DNA of 64,000 nt from Neurospora tetrasperma FGSC 2508 (Eukaryota; Ascomycota; Sordariomycetes; Sordariales; Sordariaceae): contig NW_009799103.1 of assembly GCF_000213175.1 (NCBI RefSeq), positions 275,295-339,294 of the forward strand. Reading direction: 5' to 3'. The first letter of the stretch is position 1; the number at the start of each line of letters is the position of its first letter. The position numbers and the translations under genes are program-made. The notes beneath the pieces are model-generated. The model saw only the letters and a program-made list of their open reading frames with translations, was not told where the DNA came from and did no database searches. Below are positions 10,120 through 21,603 of this stretch, one piece after another.

Positions 10120-12178
10120 TCCCCCCTTTCCCACCCTTCCCCAAAACAGACGAACCAAGATCTGGTAAATCACATTGGCGCGAAGGACAGATACGTTTCT
10201 GAGCGCTCTTGAAAGTATAACCGCATGTTTGGCAAAGGAACGCCGGTGTGGCTGTCCCTCCGCAACGGCCGCCGCCCGTACGGCGCGTATGTGCGATTTC
10301 TGTTGGTGGGAGAGTTCTGCCAGGCTTCCTTGGTGTTTCCAATCCTGGCATCTCTGGACAGATGTTGCATAAGCGGGAATATTTGTGATTGAATCGGAAT
10401 AGCTGGCCGGTCCGCGGTCGGTCGGCATGGTGGGTGCTTATGTGTTTTGTGGCCTGGCCAGAACGGGCAGGTCACTCCTCCAGGTAGGTAAGGCAGCCAT
10501 CAATCGATGAAGCCCGGTGAACAATTCTTGCCCAGGCGCCTCAATTGCGCTCAGTTATCGCCGGAAGTGCTATGGGACTTGACCAGTCTGTACCTTTTCA
10601 TGCTTCTCACCAGCTTGCTTTGCGAAAAGCTATACGAGCCAGTGAAGTGGCGGCGATGCTCGTCCCTGTCGCTCATCGATGTGTGCCTTGATGACCGCAT
10701 CAATCTCAGCACGCAAGAGCTTCTGGTCAACCTCGACGTCCAAGTCTTCGCAGTCTTTGTCGAACAGGGTGATCGCATTGTCAAGGGTCGGGCAAGATTT
10801 ACCCTTGCTGCAGTATGCTCTAGCCCAGCTGCCCACCGTACCGTAACATCTCCCGGGGCATCGGGAGATAGATGACGGACGGTCGGCTCAACCTATCTAA
10901 CTATTTACAGGTACGCCTGAGGCGTCTTCGGCCCTTTGCCGGAATCATCACTATCCTTCAACCCACCAAGTGTCTCACCACACTTAGCAGCCGGTTTCTG
11001 TCCTGCCACCACTTACTGTCAATGTCGCCCGACTCATCGTCCGCCAGCTCTGACTCAGTGCAACAGAGCCAAGCGAGACTGCACCACACGAGTGGGACGG
11101 GAGCCCTGCGAGCTTTCTTGGGAGTTGCTGAGCCGGTCAGGGTCCCGGACTGAGCGAACGAGAGCGGGGGCAGCCTTAGCAGCAGGACGCAAGACCGCCA
11201 GAGTCTTGTTGACCAAGAAGTCGAGCTCTCGCTACTCTTAAGTTTCGGAGGAGGTCATGTAGATGTGGTGCAATTTCTTAGGTACACGTGCTATGTCTTT
11301 CACAGCCCTCCCCCTGTTTATGTTTTCTACGCAATCAAGGCCAGACCTTTCAGAGTCCAGGACGCCTACAACTGGGAAGGAAAGAACTTGCTATCAATGC
11401 GATTTGATGGGAACAAACACTGTCAGGAAGAAAATATCCTTGGTCTGTAGGAGATACACAATCGACTTTGGGAAACAAGGTTTTGTAAAATCATGGACTG
11501 AGAAAAGTGGTGAGATATCATGAAAGATCGCAAAGTTTGTACCGCACGTACGTGAAGGGAAACGCAGGATACATGTACGTTCGGATTTCCCCCACAGAAA
11601 AAGCGTGTAGGGTAAGAAATGTACAGGTACCTGTACTCTCATGCGGCTTGGTCTTGTTTGAAGACATGAATGGTAATCGGAAGTACACACACATCGAACT
11701 ATTTCCCTGTACCAGAATCCGGGAAGGAACAAACAGGGCGTATGCCTACATCATATCTGCCAGGATCTTCTTCCGGGGGTGCAGAGCCGCTCCCTTACGG
11801 GTCGCTTATCAATCTCTCCTCAATGCCCCCAATCAGGGCAAACTGCATTTTATTCTACGAGGACCTGGACTCGTCATGTTTCTACGAGTGCGCCAATGGC
11901 CAGGGCATTGTCACGAGAATCGGCGGTAGTCCATTTACGTATTGTGAACAGTGATGAATTGGGAACCGACGGGAGCCCACACTCGACTGTAGAGCACTGC
12001 CCGCTGCCCTAAGCTACAGGTATCCGATCCTGCTGTAAACACCCCAAGCAAACCCGAATAATGACCACCGGAACACCCCGTTTCACAGGAGAGCCTGCGT
12101 GTGTGCTAGCATTCCACCCGCCCGGTTCTTTGTGCACCGCTAAGATGTATCCTCTGAGTTGGTGTAGACGGTGAGGCC

Positions 12179-12695
12179 TTAGCGGCGGTAGAGGCGGCAG
12201 ATGCATTGCTTATAGTGGCAAAACAAAGCTTCCCTCTCAATTTGCCTCTGGTTCAGGCGGTACGCCCTAACCTTTTCTTCAAGGTTCTCATCCCTCTCGA
12301 CTGCCCTCCTCTCCGAAACTTCCCCATTGCCTTCGGGTTCGGGGGTGTCGTCGTCGTCGTTGTCGTCGTCGCCGTCGTGGGTCGTCGTTGTGCTGCTCTA
12401 CAGCAGCCTCCGAGGGGTGTGGCGACGGCGGCGGACCCATCATGGCGGCCTCCAATGATGTGCTCATTGGGACCTCGGGTTCTCGCGGGGCCGTCTGCCG
12501 GGAAGGAGAAGACGGGGTGGTGGGCGGAGAAGGTGTCTGCTGAAACACCTCCTGGTTGGACCCCGGTGAAGGGCTGGGACTCAGGGCCCGGCGGTCCCTG
12601 TCCGCTGCATCCGCTGCCACTCTGCTCGAAGTCGGAGTGGGGACCCCGGAGCGGTACAGGTTGTCGGGAGGGGTATGAGGACCGTCACGAGCCAT
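12179..12695 (-). CDS. Pro/Ser- and Asp/Arg-rich protein with apparent frameshift
   Basis: The ATG at 12695 has an excellent context (GACAACATGGC). The first frame encodes 135 residues ending at 12288: MARDGPHTPPDNLYRSG, then Ser/Pro-rich disorder (SPSPSPG, PSPPTTPSSP), then an abrupt poly-Arg run. The poly-Arg comes from reading a GAC-type trinucleotide repeat out of phase. One base over, the same DNA reads DDDNDDDDTPEPEGNGEVSE, then ENLEEKVRAYRLNQRQIERE, ending with a Cys-containing tail at a TAA (12179-12181); this second frame looks clearly more protein-like. So the gene is either frameshifted at or near the repeat (about 12370-12400), spliced in a way I cannot identify, or affected by a sequencing error in the repeat. 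Function unknown; probably a largely disordered protein with one C-terminal helix. Confidence 0.55.
12335..12378. repeat. GTC/GAC trinucleotide repeat
   Basis: About twelve imperfect GTC units on the plus strand (GAC on the coding minus strand), encoding Asp-rich sequence in one minus frame and Arg-rich in another. Site of the suspected reading-frame change. Confidence 0.85.
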
Positions 12696-15600
12696 GTTGT
12701 CGAGCTATAATGGAATGTCAAGGTCAATGTTATTCTCGAGAAAGAAGCGCGAGGGAGGTATCAATAGGATGAAAGACACATACATGGCAAAGGCTTCAAT
12801 GCTTCTTTGCGGGTACCTTGCAGGGAGGGGGAAACTGAATGATTCAGTTAATATGGGCTTGAGAGGTTCATGTTAGCATAGCATGGCATGAATGTCCATG
12901 AAAGCAATGTCCACTAGAGATGCTTACATATACTCAGAGTGAGTACGATGAGATCAACAAGGTAAGTGCGTGGTAGGTAAGGTGCACGTAGGGATGGATA
13001 TCGAACCAAAATACGTCAGGGACCGAGGTTTGAAGCTTGGAATGAAGAGCGCGCACGCAGTTATGCCTCTGATGAGAGAACCAAAGTCAAGTGAGCTTGG
13101 GTAGAAGGGATACCTCTAGCACCTTTGATTTGGCACACAAAGACAGTGACTAACGGCGCTCAGTAGTCGGATGTTTGAGCTTGAGTTTCTGAGAATGGGT
13201 GAGATGGTCGAGAGCCCCAATTTATTATTTTTCTTAGAGCCGTTGGACGAAAACCAACAGACCCAAAAACCTTGTTTCTGCAGCGATTCAAACCAATCCA
13301 GGTTTCCTGTACCAATGTCAGTTGAAATGAACATATAGGTAAGCAGCTGTTGTGACGACACGGGCCGCACGTATGTAATACAAATGCACACGAACCTGGA
13401 AACTTTGATCGTGAACTTGAACAGCTTTGACTTGGCGGCCTTCTTTCTGTCTGTAGTGCAGTACGGGAAGCTCTTCTGCCCCTGACCCAAAGGCTTTCTG
13501 CCACCAAGGAAAGGCACACGGTACTGTAATGCTGTCGAAAGAATGCATCCCTTTAAACATGAATCGGGCTCGTAGATACTGATATAGTCTTTTCTTGGGT
13601 CCTGATTCTGTCCGTAGGCACATGGGCGCAGGCAGGCCAAGGGAAGTTTGGATAGATCCCCGGGGAAGCTCTCGGAATACACCTAAAATTCCAGCTCAGT
13701 TTGCCTGAACCTCCATGTCGGGATATGGCCCTAGGTAGGTACCCAGCAGTGTCCGAGACGTTTTCTGCTTTGCGTTCTTCCCCTTGTGTCTCTCTGTTTC
13801 CTTCCAGGAGGCAGTACTTCGGCATTGCCCAGCGAAATGCGTGAAGTCTACCATCGACCCATGAATGAAACGTGAGCTTGCTCCAATTAGAGTTGTTTTC
13901 CTCATCCGCTCAAAGGAAATGACTTCATACTTCTTAGACCGCAGGTGAGATGCTACAGACCATCGTATTCTTGATAAGCAACGCGTCTCCTGCCCGGAGC
14001 CTGCGGATCTGCGGTTCCGGGCTTCAGATGGTAGCTGGCGCAACTTTTTTTGGTGGTGAAAAGAGGCTGGTACATTGATACCCTCAAACCCGACTGATGG
14101 TGCGCTACACCAGCGACACGATGCGCGCAGTGAAGCAGGGAGATGGCGCATTAGTAATTTTATCGAACGATGTTTGAGTCAAGGTGCTTTCACGTGCTGG
14201 TTTGCTGACGAATCTTTATTGGTGATGGAAAGCAACTTGGCACTGAAGCTGGAATCTGTAGAGGGGCGCACAATTGTTGTAGTTGTTGTTATCATTGCGC
14301 TGTAAGGTTGGTCTCCGGGATTTGTCCGCTAAAGTATGGTGCAACTACTGAAGACCGGACTCTACCGCTGCCAGGACCACTAGAGCTCAATCGCCCCATA
14401 AGACACTGACATAGAACAATGAGTAGCTGGAGGGTTTCATGAGGTAACGTTTGTCTTGTTCTGAACTGGTACCGTATTGGATCCGGTGTCGTGAAGGAAA
14501 CGCAGGGTTTAGCGTCTGCCAGATGGTTTTGGCGTCCACAGAAGAGCATATACGTGGTTGTCAGACACACACTTTCTCACAGATCAACAACTTTCCATTT
14601 CGGAAGACGATCAGGTTTTTCGTTCTGTTTCTTCATCGCGAGTCAGACTCTTGGGGGCTCAAGGAGTTAAGATCGGAATGTCGCGTTTCATTACTTTGCA
14701 CATGTCTCTAAGCTCGAGGTATCAGAATCTTTGGTTCTCGTGCGGGAATCGGTCTGAGATGGTTGATTTACAGCCCTGAAGCTTCACGTAACACAGTCCT
14801 GTCTGGCATCGGTTAGTACATTATAGCAGTGGTAATCGGGGAACGGAAGAGGGGGGTAGCCTCAAACATACCTCTACATGTTCTTCCACGTGAGCTCCCT
14901 TGCGGGGAGGTGTTGAGAGGAAAAGGGAGACCACAAGAGAGTGTCTTGTTCGTCAGTGGACATGGAGGCATGAATCAAGCAGTGCAGGAAAGCTCAGACC
15001 AAGAATTTGAGACCTACCTAGGTACGTACCCTAACAATGAGGCTGGGGCACTTGACCTGCCTGCTGCCTGCCCCGCAGATGAACATTTCAAGGTCTGTCT
15101 CGAGATTTGCCTTAAAATGCCCGTGTACGTAACTAGGCGGCACTCATGTGAATTTGGCAGGAGCTCATGAGACGTCGAAGATGAGTCATGAAGATGTGTG
15201 AATGTCACTTCACTGAAAATGGAAGAATGAGATGGTCGCTTCCTTCCTTCCATGCTTGGCGGTGGCTCTCCTTCCTTCTTTCCGTCCCTACGTTCACACC
15301 AATCGAATCATGAGCTGCAACCACATGTACTCTGTTCACATATACGGAGGATGCCGTGACTGCCCTGGCCATTGCCTGTGAAAATTACCTCTAGGTACTT
15401 TCTTTCGAAAGGTATGACACATACTTGAGTAAGCCGCGGCCAAGACGCCTGCAAAGTCGAGGTACTCTTCTACAGCTGGTACATCAATGCCATTACCAAG
15501 ACTGGACCTGGAAGATGTATTCGTATCGTCAAACCCAAGCAGAAAAATCAGGATGGATCAACATCAGGCTGCCCAGTGTCGCTACTAATGTCAACATGCC

Positions 15601-15832
15601 AAGACGTCAGTCAAATGAGATTGATCCGGTTTACCGTCGATGTCCTGATTCTCGACATTATTGGGAGACAAGGTCCGCTAACCACCTGTTGTTTACCATG
15701 GGAAACTACTACACAGAGGGCAGGATACCCTACCCTACTAGCGGCTGTGCACACAGACTGATGACTCTCTCTTTCTCTCTTTCTTTTTCTTTGCTTTTTC
15801 TTTTCTTTTCTTTCTTTCTTTCGTTCTTCCTT

Positions 15833-15869
<37 letters not shown>

Positions 15870-16483
15870 CTTCCAAGGCACGAACGACATTGACCGAACG
15901 GCAGTATCTAATTGTCAGCTCGAAAGTCGCAAACAAGTCGCCTCACCCAGGCTCGGCCGCGCACAGCGAAATCATCATGGCAGTCGCCTGAATACCCACC
16001 CATCACTCTTCCTCGCAATTCGCAACATACGTGAAGTAATCAGCATCATCATTCCGATATGGTCAAAGCTCCCGCCCTGCATAAAACGCGTTGGTGGGTG
16101 GAGGGACGGGCTCTCTCTATCTCCACCCGAGATGTTCTCCTCACAGATGCCAGGTATATTCGGAAGCGAAGTCGGGTAGCGGGGGGTAAATTGGGGAAAA
16201 GCACCTGTCGAAGTTGCACCCGTGTGCGATCATGGGATGAACGTTGCATTCAATTACTGTGTTGTCAGCAGCAATCGATTCAGGCTCAATTGGGTATCGA
16301 ATGAAGGCTCAAGTGAACCATTGATGGATTGAAACCGGAACGGTAATATCACTCCGTCGTCGCCTACTACAGCTTTTAAAGCGACAACTCCCACGTCCCG
16401 ATCGCACTTCAATTCCTTCCTGGAGTTCCAGCGCGCAAATACCAATCAAAGCACGACCTGACTCCAACACCTAGTAGCCCAAC
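12696..16483. other. Gene-poor tract, eastern part
   Basis: 3.8 kb with no recognised gene. The minus-strand frame 13116-13682 is open but Cys/Ser-rich without a domain and overlaps other equally open frames. A pyrimidine tract leads into the T35 run at 15835-15869. Several TAGGTACC-like motifs occur (about 13730, 15013). Confidence 0.5.
15835..15869. repeat. T35 homopolymer with CT-rich flank
   Basis: About 35 consecutive T preceded by a 70-bp CTTT-type tract (from about 15766). It could be a poly(A) tail relic in the minus direction, but no retroposed sequence is recognisable beside it. Confidence 0.9.
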
Positions 16484-17409
16484 ATGGAGCGGGAACTCGC
16501 AGAACTCAAAAAGCAGGTACTCACCTTGCAAAAAGAACTGTCTCGCGTCTCCGGTAAGCGCTCAAGTACCATTTCCGACCCGCATCGCATTTCCACTTCC
16601 TAACAAACAATCATCCAGACGAAGCTGAAATCCGCAAAACCCACCACAAATACGGCTACTACCTCGACAAATGTCTCTACAACGAAGTAGTTGACCTCTT
16701 CTCCAACCGCCCTGACACCTTTGTCGAGTTCCTCGGCTCGCGCTACCTCGGCAAAGCCGGCGTCGAGCGCCTCTACAAGAAACGCTTCGCCGAGACCTTT
16801 GTCGCCGGCCGCAACGGTCCCATCCACGGCTTTCTGCTCGACCACATAATGATGCAAGACATCGTCGACGTCTCCCCCTCAGGCGACCACGCCTGGTGCC
16901 GCATGCGTGCCCTGATGCAGGCCGGCACTCATCACTCTATCGAGAAAGACTTGCCGCTGGGCCACAGACAGTGGTGGGAAGGTGGTCTGTACGAGAATGA
17001 GTATGTGAAGGAAGACGGGGTGTGGAAGCTGTGGAGGTATAGGTACTTTCCGTTTTGGCATGCGGATTTCGAGGCCGGGTGGAGCAAGACCAAGCCGAAT
17101 TATGTGCCGTGGCCGACGAAAACGTTTCCGGAGGACCCCACGGGCCCGGATGAGATTCTCGAGAGAAAGATGTTGTGGCCGGATACGAGGGTGGTGCCGT
17201 TTCATTATCCGCATCCCGTCACGGGGAAGAGGATCAATGGTGATGATTTGAGGGCGCCCAGGTACGGAAAAGGGGTGCGGGAGGGGTGTGAAGAGCCGTT
17301 GGTATTGGAGTTGCCAGGTGGGAGCAAGTGGGAGGGGGCAGAGGAGCGGGAGAGTCGGAAGGGGGAGAAGGTGTTGCCTGAGTTGGTGCAGGACAGGGTG
17401 TTAACTTGA
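16484..17409 (+). CDS. SnoaL-like domain protein
   Basis: Exons 16484-16553 and 16619-17409 give 286 residues. The intron (16554-16618) has GTAAGC, a CTAAC branch site (16600-16604) and CATCCAG, and joins G|AC. The N-terminus is a short coiled coil (MERELAELKKQVLTLQKELS), followed by a SnoaL_4-like fold: a YGYYLDKCLYNEVVDLF helix, then MMQDIVDVSPSGDHAWCRMR and WKLWRYRYFPFWHADFE strands. Bacterial and fungal relatives include small cyclases, dehydratases and isomerases acting on polyketides, steroids or phenols; here substrate and catalysis are unknown. The C-terminal 90 residues are Pro/Gly-rich and probably flexible. It lies 1.6 kb from a flavin monooxygenase and an MFS exporter, which makes a role in small-molecule metabolism plausible but unproven. 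Confidence 0.85.
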
Positions 17410-18967
17410 GTGGCGCGGTACAGGGCTGGGTTCTGGCGGTCTAAGGTCAGTTTGCGTTCCGTCATTCGCGTAGGAAGCTTTGATCACTTACAGTCTCGTA
17501 CGTCGCAAGTCCACTCACGGGAGGGGTCGAGTAAAGGAAATACTTCTCAAATTTTTTCCTGGGATTTGGTTCAGTCCCCCGCAAGCATGCAACTGTCGGC
17601 GTGTATCAGCGCTGTACACTTTTTGTCATGATTGCTTTAGTGGGGAACCTCCGGCCTACATGTACCTTCTAGCCCTAGACTAGGTACTCCTGTACATTGC
17701 AATATCTGCTACACGTCTGGCATTGACACATGTCAGCGCCGTTACTGTACTTGGGGTTTTGTCAAACTTGCTGATGCTGGCCCGTACGCAATGTAAATTT
17801 CAGGCAGTGGCTTGGAAAACCGTAACAAAGTTTCCCGATCACTTGGAGCCGGAATCACCAGCCCAGTCAAGGCCTGGGTTTGGTTTGACCTGTCGTCGTT
17901 CCTGTGAGGATTTGTCGCGTGTTTAGAGCCTTGCAACAAATTTCGAGAAGTCATGCCAGAAGACAAGATGTGAGCTGTGAGATTTTATGGAAGTTTCACG
18001 ACCTCGTTGGGTGGTGGGTATGGCCGTTCTAATCGAGATCCCGCCGCCATTGATCTCTCTCTTCCATTTCCGCACTGTGTCAGGACACTTGCTCGTCAAT
18101 CCAGCCATTACGGATAAGAAGACCCCAAAGCATCTTCAATGAATTGTCCAACATCCAATGTACCCTGAAATCAAAGTTTTGAATATTCTTGCTCCATGCA
18201 GGTTGGATCACTGTTGAGTGTCCGGCCACCCTTCTGGCTCCTGTTTCCCTCTCCGAGCCCCCCGCCCCGCACTTGCCCGCACCCGAACATCTTCCTTATT
18301 ACCCGGCAACCACCAAAACACCAACCACTGTTCGGTGAACCATGGAAATGAAAGCCTGAGACGGGAATTATTTTCATTCGTTGCGAATGTGAGATTGATC
18401 TTTACGGAAATAATCTCACACAAGGTCCAGTTCCCAACTGTAGTTCCCTTGGTGACAAGTTCTTGCCGAGGGCAGAAGGGTCTGGTGCCCCGTTCGTCCC
18501 TTCATTCAGATTATTTTGTTTATAACATAGAAATGGGGCTAGTTCGCATCAACCCCAAGCCATAAAACAAAAACGTGCCAAGGCGCTCATGAAGTTGACG
18601 ACAGTCACAGCATTCTCACCATCTGTTCAATACCTTCATCTTAAAATCTTCCCAACACACGCCAAAAAGCAACTCCGCTGTAAGCATCAAGAAATCACCA
18701 TGGAAGTGAAGCATCCAAATCAAGTGAAAAGCAATCGCAAATGCCTTCAAGCTGCAAGTAACAGTCCCATTTACCAATGTCCCTAACTTTCGGTGGAGTA
18801 TTTTCCATACGAAATCTCCCTCCCTTCGTTGGCACTCCGCCCCCACTTTTCGCACACATATCAGCACAACATCATGGCAAGTTCCAACTAAATTTCACGT
18901 CTCATTTCACACACCATATCCAACTGTACACATCAGCATTGTAATCCCGAGCCCACATCCCGCCCGC
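17410..18967. other. Convergent intergenic region, no gene seen
   Basis: 1.56 kb between the 3' ends of the SnoaL-like (+) and FMO (-) genes. Only short frames; no motif recognised. Confidence 0.6.
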
Positions 18968-20585
18968 TCACAGTTTTGCCTTCACCTTCTCGTCCTCTCT
19001 CGCCTGCTCATTAACCCTCTTCCACATCCTCTTTCGCAAATCATGCCCCTCCATAAATGCTCTAAACCACTCCGGCCTAAACCTAGGCAACTTCCTCCCC
19101 ACGCCCCTGGCCGTCTCGCCCTCCCCCGCCAATCTCCGCAACGTCTCAAAGTAGTCCTCAAACTCCGGATATATCAAACTAAACTTGGGCCCATCGCCCT
19201 TCTCCTTGATCCTCTCCTCCTCCCACTCCTGCATCTCCTTCACCGTCGGCACCACCTGCGCGCGACCAGCCAGTATGCGCGCAGCATACACCGCTTGCCA
19301 CTCAAACACCTTGAACGTCAGCCCAGCGCCGACGGCACCGACAAATAACAGGGAAGGATCCTGTTGCCAGACGACATGTTGGTAGAGGTCCGGGACACGA
19401 TTATTCCGGACGGGTAGCACCTGCGACAAGAAGGGGAGAGTCCAGGTGTACCCCGTGCCGAAAATGATGTGGTCCACGTTGGGGATGGACGTGCCGTCCA
19501 CTAGATGAACGGTGCGGGTCTTGGGACAGACCCTAGAAATAGACGGGTGGTTCTCGATGCGCGGGTGCTTGAATGCTTCGTCGCCAAAGTATCCGTTGAA
19601 GGTGTGCCCTACAGTAATGGCGTGCACGGGAGTTTGGGCGGTGCGCGAGTGGGCGAGGTCGTAGGCGATGTCGGCGGCGGAGACGGATGCGCCTACTACT
19701 ACTACTTTCTGCTTGATGTCAGTTTTTACCGATCAAAGCGAGATATCATATAAGGGGATGTGTGTACAACCTTATCCAGATAAAGCTCCCTCCCCCGAAA
19801 CTGTTTACTATGAAGTACACTTCCCGGCCTCTGCTTCTCAAACGCTTCGAGACCTTCCACCGCAGGAATCCACGGCACCCAATAATGACCACTGGCCACC
19901 ACCACGGCATCGAACCACTCCGTCCACCAATAATCTTTTTGTTCTCCTTCCTTGCGCAGCGTCACTTTCCACTCGTCGCCGACTTTTTCGACTTTCTCAA
20001 CCGTCGTGGAATACGATACCAAGTCCTGATACCCGTTACGGTTCACTAGCCCTTCGATGTACCCCCGCACGCTCTTCCAGTGGCGGAACGGCGTGTCGGG
20101 ACCGTGCAAGGTAATGGAGAACTCGCTCTTTTCCGAGGGAAAGGGTTCCTGGCTGAACTCCATAGGGAGGGCGTCGACGTTGGTTTCTAAGTAAGGATAG
20201 ACGGAGGATTCGGAAAAGCGCTGTTGGTCCAGTTTGGGCGTGAAGGAGGGGAGGACTTCCGGGATGGGAATTGGTGGGTCGGCGGTGCGGTTGGAGAGGG
20301 AGGTGAAGTCGGTAAGGGGTTGAGGGCGGTTGTTGTTGTCGCCGATCCTTTTTGGATGATAGTGGGTTTAGTGAGAGGAACTTGGAGGAGGTGTGGAAGG
20401 ACGGGTGTGAGCAAGACTCACCAGCATCCTCCTGGTCCTTCTCGTCTTTCAAATACGCGGATGAGATCGAATGTCCTTTCCTGGGCGAGGGCATCAATGG
20501 TGATGGCGCCGGCGGGGCCCGCGCCGATGACGGCTACCCTCTTGATGGGCTTTTTTGTCTGTTGCTGTTGTTGTGTCTTGGACAT
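18968..20585 (-). CDS. FAD/NADPH-dependent flavin monooxygenase (FMO-like)
   Basis: Three exons: 20585-20422, 20347-19771 and 19708-18968, giving 493 residues with phases that close exactly. Intron 1 (20348-20421) is GTGAGT...AAAAAG; intron 2 (19709-19770) is GTTGTA...AAGCAG. The FAD fingerprint VAVIGAGPAGA lies at residues 17-27; the FMO-type histidine (VLHSKQFRG, His234) comes just before the second dinucleotide motif VVVVGASVSAAD (249-260, NADPH); the FGTGYTWTLPFL motif in exon 3 matches the conserved FATGY. Expected reaction: NADPH- and O2-dependent oxygenation of a soft nucleophile (N or S) or Baeyer-Villiger type; the substrate cannot be read from sequence. No signal peptide, so probably cytosolic. 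The same-strand MFS exporter lies 1 kb upstream. Confidence 0.93.
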
Positions 20586-21603
20586 GATGCTGACTGTTGT
20601 GGGTATGTGAGACCGAACCGAAAAAGTAAGCGGGACAATGGATGATACTAGACAAAGTAGGTGGGTGGTCGGCACTTGTACCCTTCAACCGATTTATCCC
20701 AACACGCTGCATGCAGATGTAAGCACACGATATATTACCCAGGATAGCGTGGTGATTCAATCAACGAATTGAGTGAATTTTTGCCGGCAGCTGTCGCTAT
20801 CGGATCTTACCCGAGTCCGTTAGACGCCGTAAGCCGGGATTAGCCCTGTTATTTAGCGGATGTCTGCGTGATCCTCACCCGGGGTCCGATAGCGTCGGTT
20901 GAACCCCGGATTGGCGCTGATTGTGTTATATCACGCCATCCTAACGGCCAATACATCATTACCAGGTTGGAGATATCGCCAATTCAAACAACATACTTGG
21001 CCTGGGTGGTGATGATTGCTTTAGGAAGATATCATTTTTGGGAATAGAGGATTTTTCCCAACCTAGATTTTTCAAAGAACACCAGTCGTTTATTGAGTTG
21101 CTAACAAGCTACCTAGGTACTAGGTACTACACTTAACAGCCCGTGTAAGTGATGTCCGTAATGGCTTTCGCAATGTTTCATGCTGTCAGTATGCATTTTT
21201 GTTTCCAAGATAAACCTACCCTACCCACTGTACTGAATCTTCTTAATGCCTTTCATTTGATCCTGTCGTCGTCAGGTTTGAAACAATTTGAAAGAGATCT
21301 CGTTCAGGATACCAGGAATACCTCTATGTACCGATATGACAAGTAAATTGGCACTAGAATCAATAGTATCTTCCCTTTTTCGAATCGCAATTTTCCCTCC
21401 CACTTTGCTTCTCCTTGCTCGGGAGAATTGGAATGTAATACATTTCTATTTGACACAAGAGTTGGGAGACATCTAAAACCGATGAACCTGTCTACGTAAT
21501 TATTACTAACCCAGTAACACCCATCCAGGGGAAGATTACATCCTCCTCTTCCCACCCAATCCCCCCAACCTCTTTTTACACACGAGAGATCATCATCACA
21601 AAA
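20586..21603. other. FMO promoter / MFS 3' region
   Basis: 1 kb between two same-strand genes. It holds the inverted repeat at 20795-20894, several CGG/CCG triplets of the kind bound by Zn2Cys6 regulators, and a TAGGTACTAGGTAC motif near 21115. Confidence 0.5.
20795..20894. promoter_or_regulatory. Inverted repeat with CGG/CCG triplets upstream of FMO
   Basis: CGCTATCGGA (20795-20804) is perfectly inverted at 20885-20894. Inside are weaker paired pieces (GGATC, CCCGAG/CCCGGGG, and two copies of CCGGGATT/CCCGGATT). It sits 210-310 bp upstream of the FMO ATG. It could be an operator for a zinc-cluster regulator or a small foldback element; this is inference. Confidence 0.4.

Larger units (their letters stand above)
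4951..12178. other. Gene-poor tract, western part
   Basis: Over 7 kb with only short open frames on both strands and no recognised domain. Present are a G16 run (8605-8620), a C16 run (10104-10119), the minisatellites listed separately, and scattered TAGGTACC-like motifs. A 12-bp inverted pair (CTACCCGTTGGG about 9160 and CCCAACGGGTAG about 9218) lies around 9.2 kb. On the minus strand 10636-10836 reads like a short coding island (Cys-rich start, then an amphipathic acidic helix) but cannot be extended into a gene. Base composition is not strongly AT-rich, so this does not look like heavily RIPed repeat DNA. Confidence 0.5.

Noticed and set aside
12206-12772. Plus-strand ORF of 188 codons
   Set aside because: Antisense to the better-supported minus-strand gene; Val-rich run comes from the GTC repeat.
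13116-13682. Minus-strand ORF of 188 codons
   Set aside because: No domain, overlapped by equally open frames, no good start context; judged chance.
15766-15869. T35/CT tract as a retroposon poly(A) tail
   Set aside because: No element body, target-site duplication or promoter box next to it; treated as a simple repeat.
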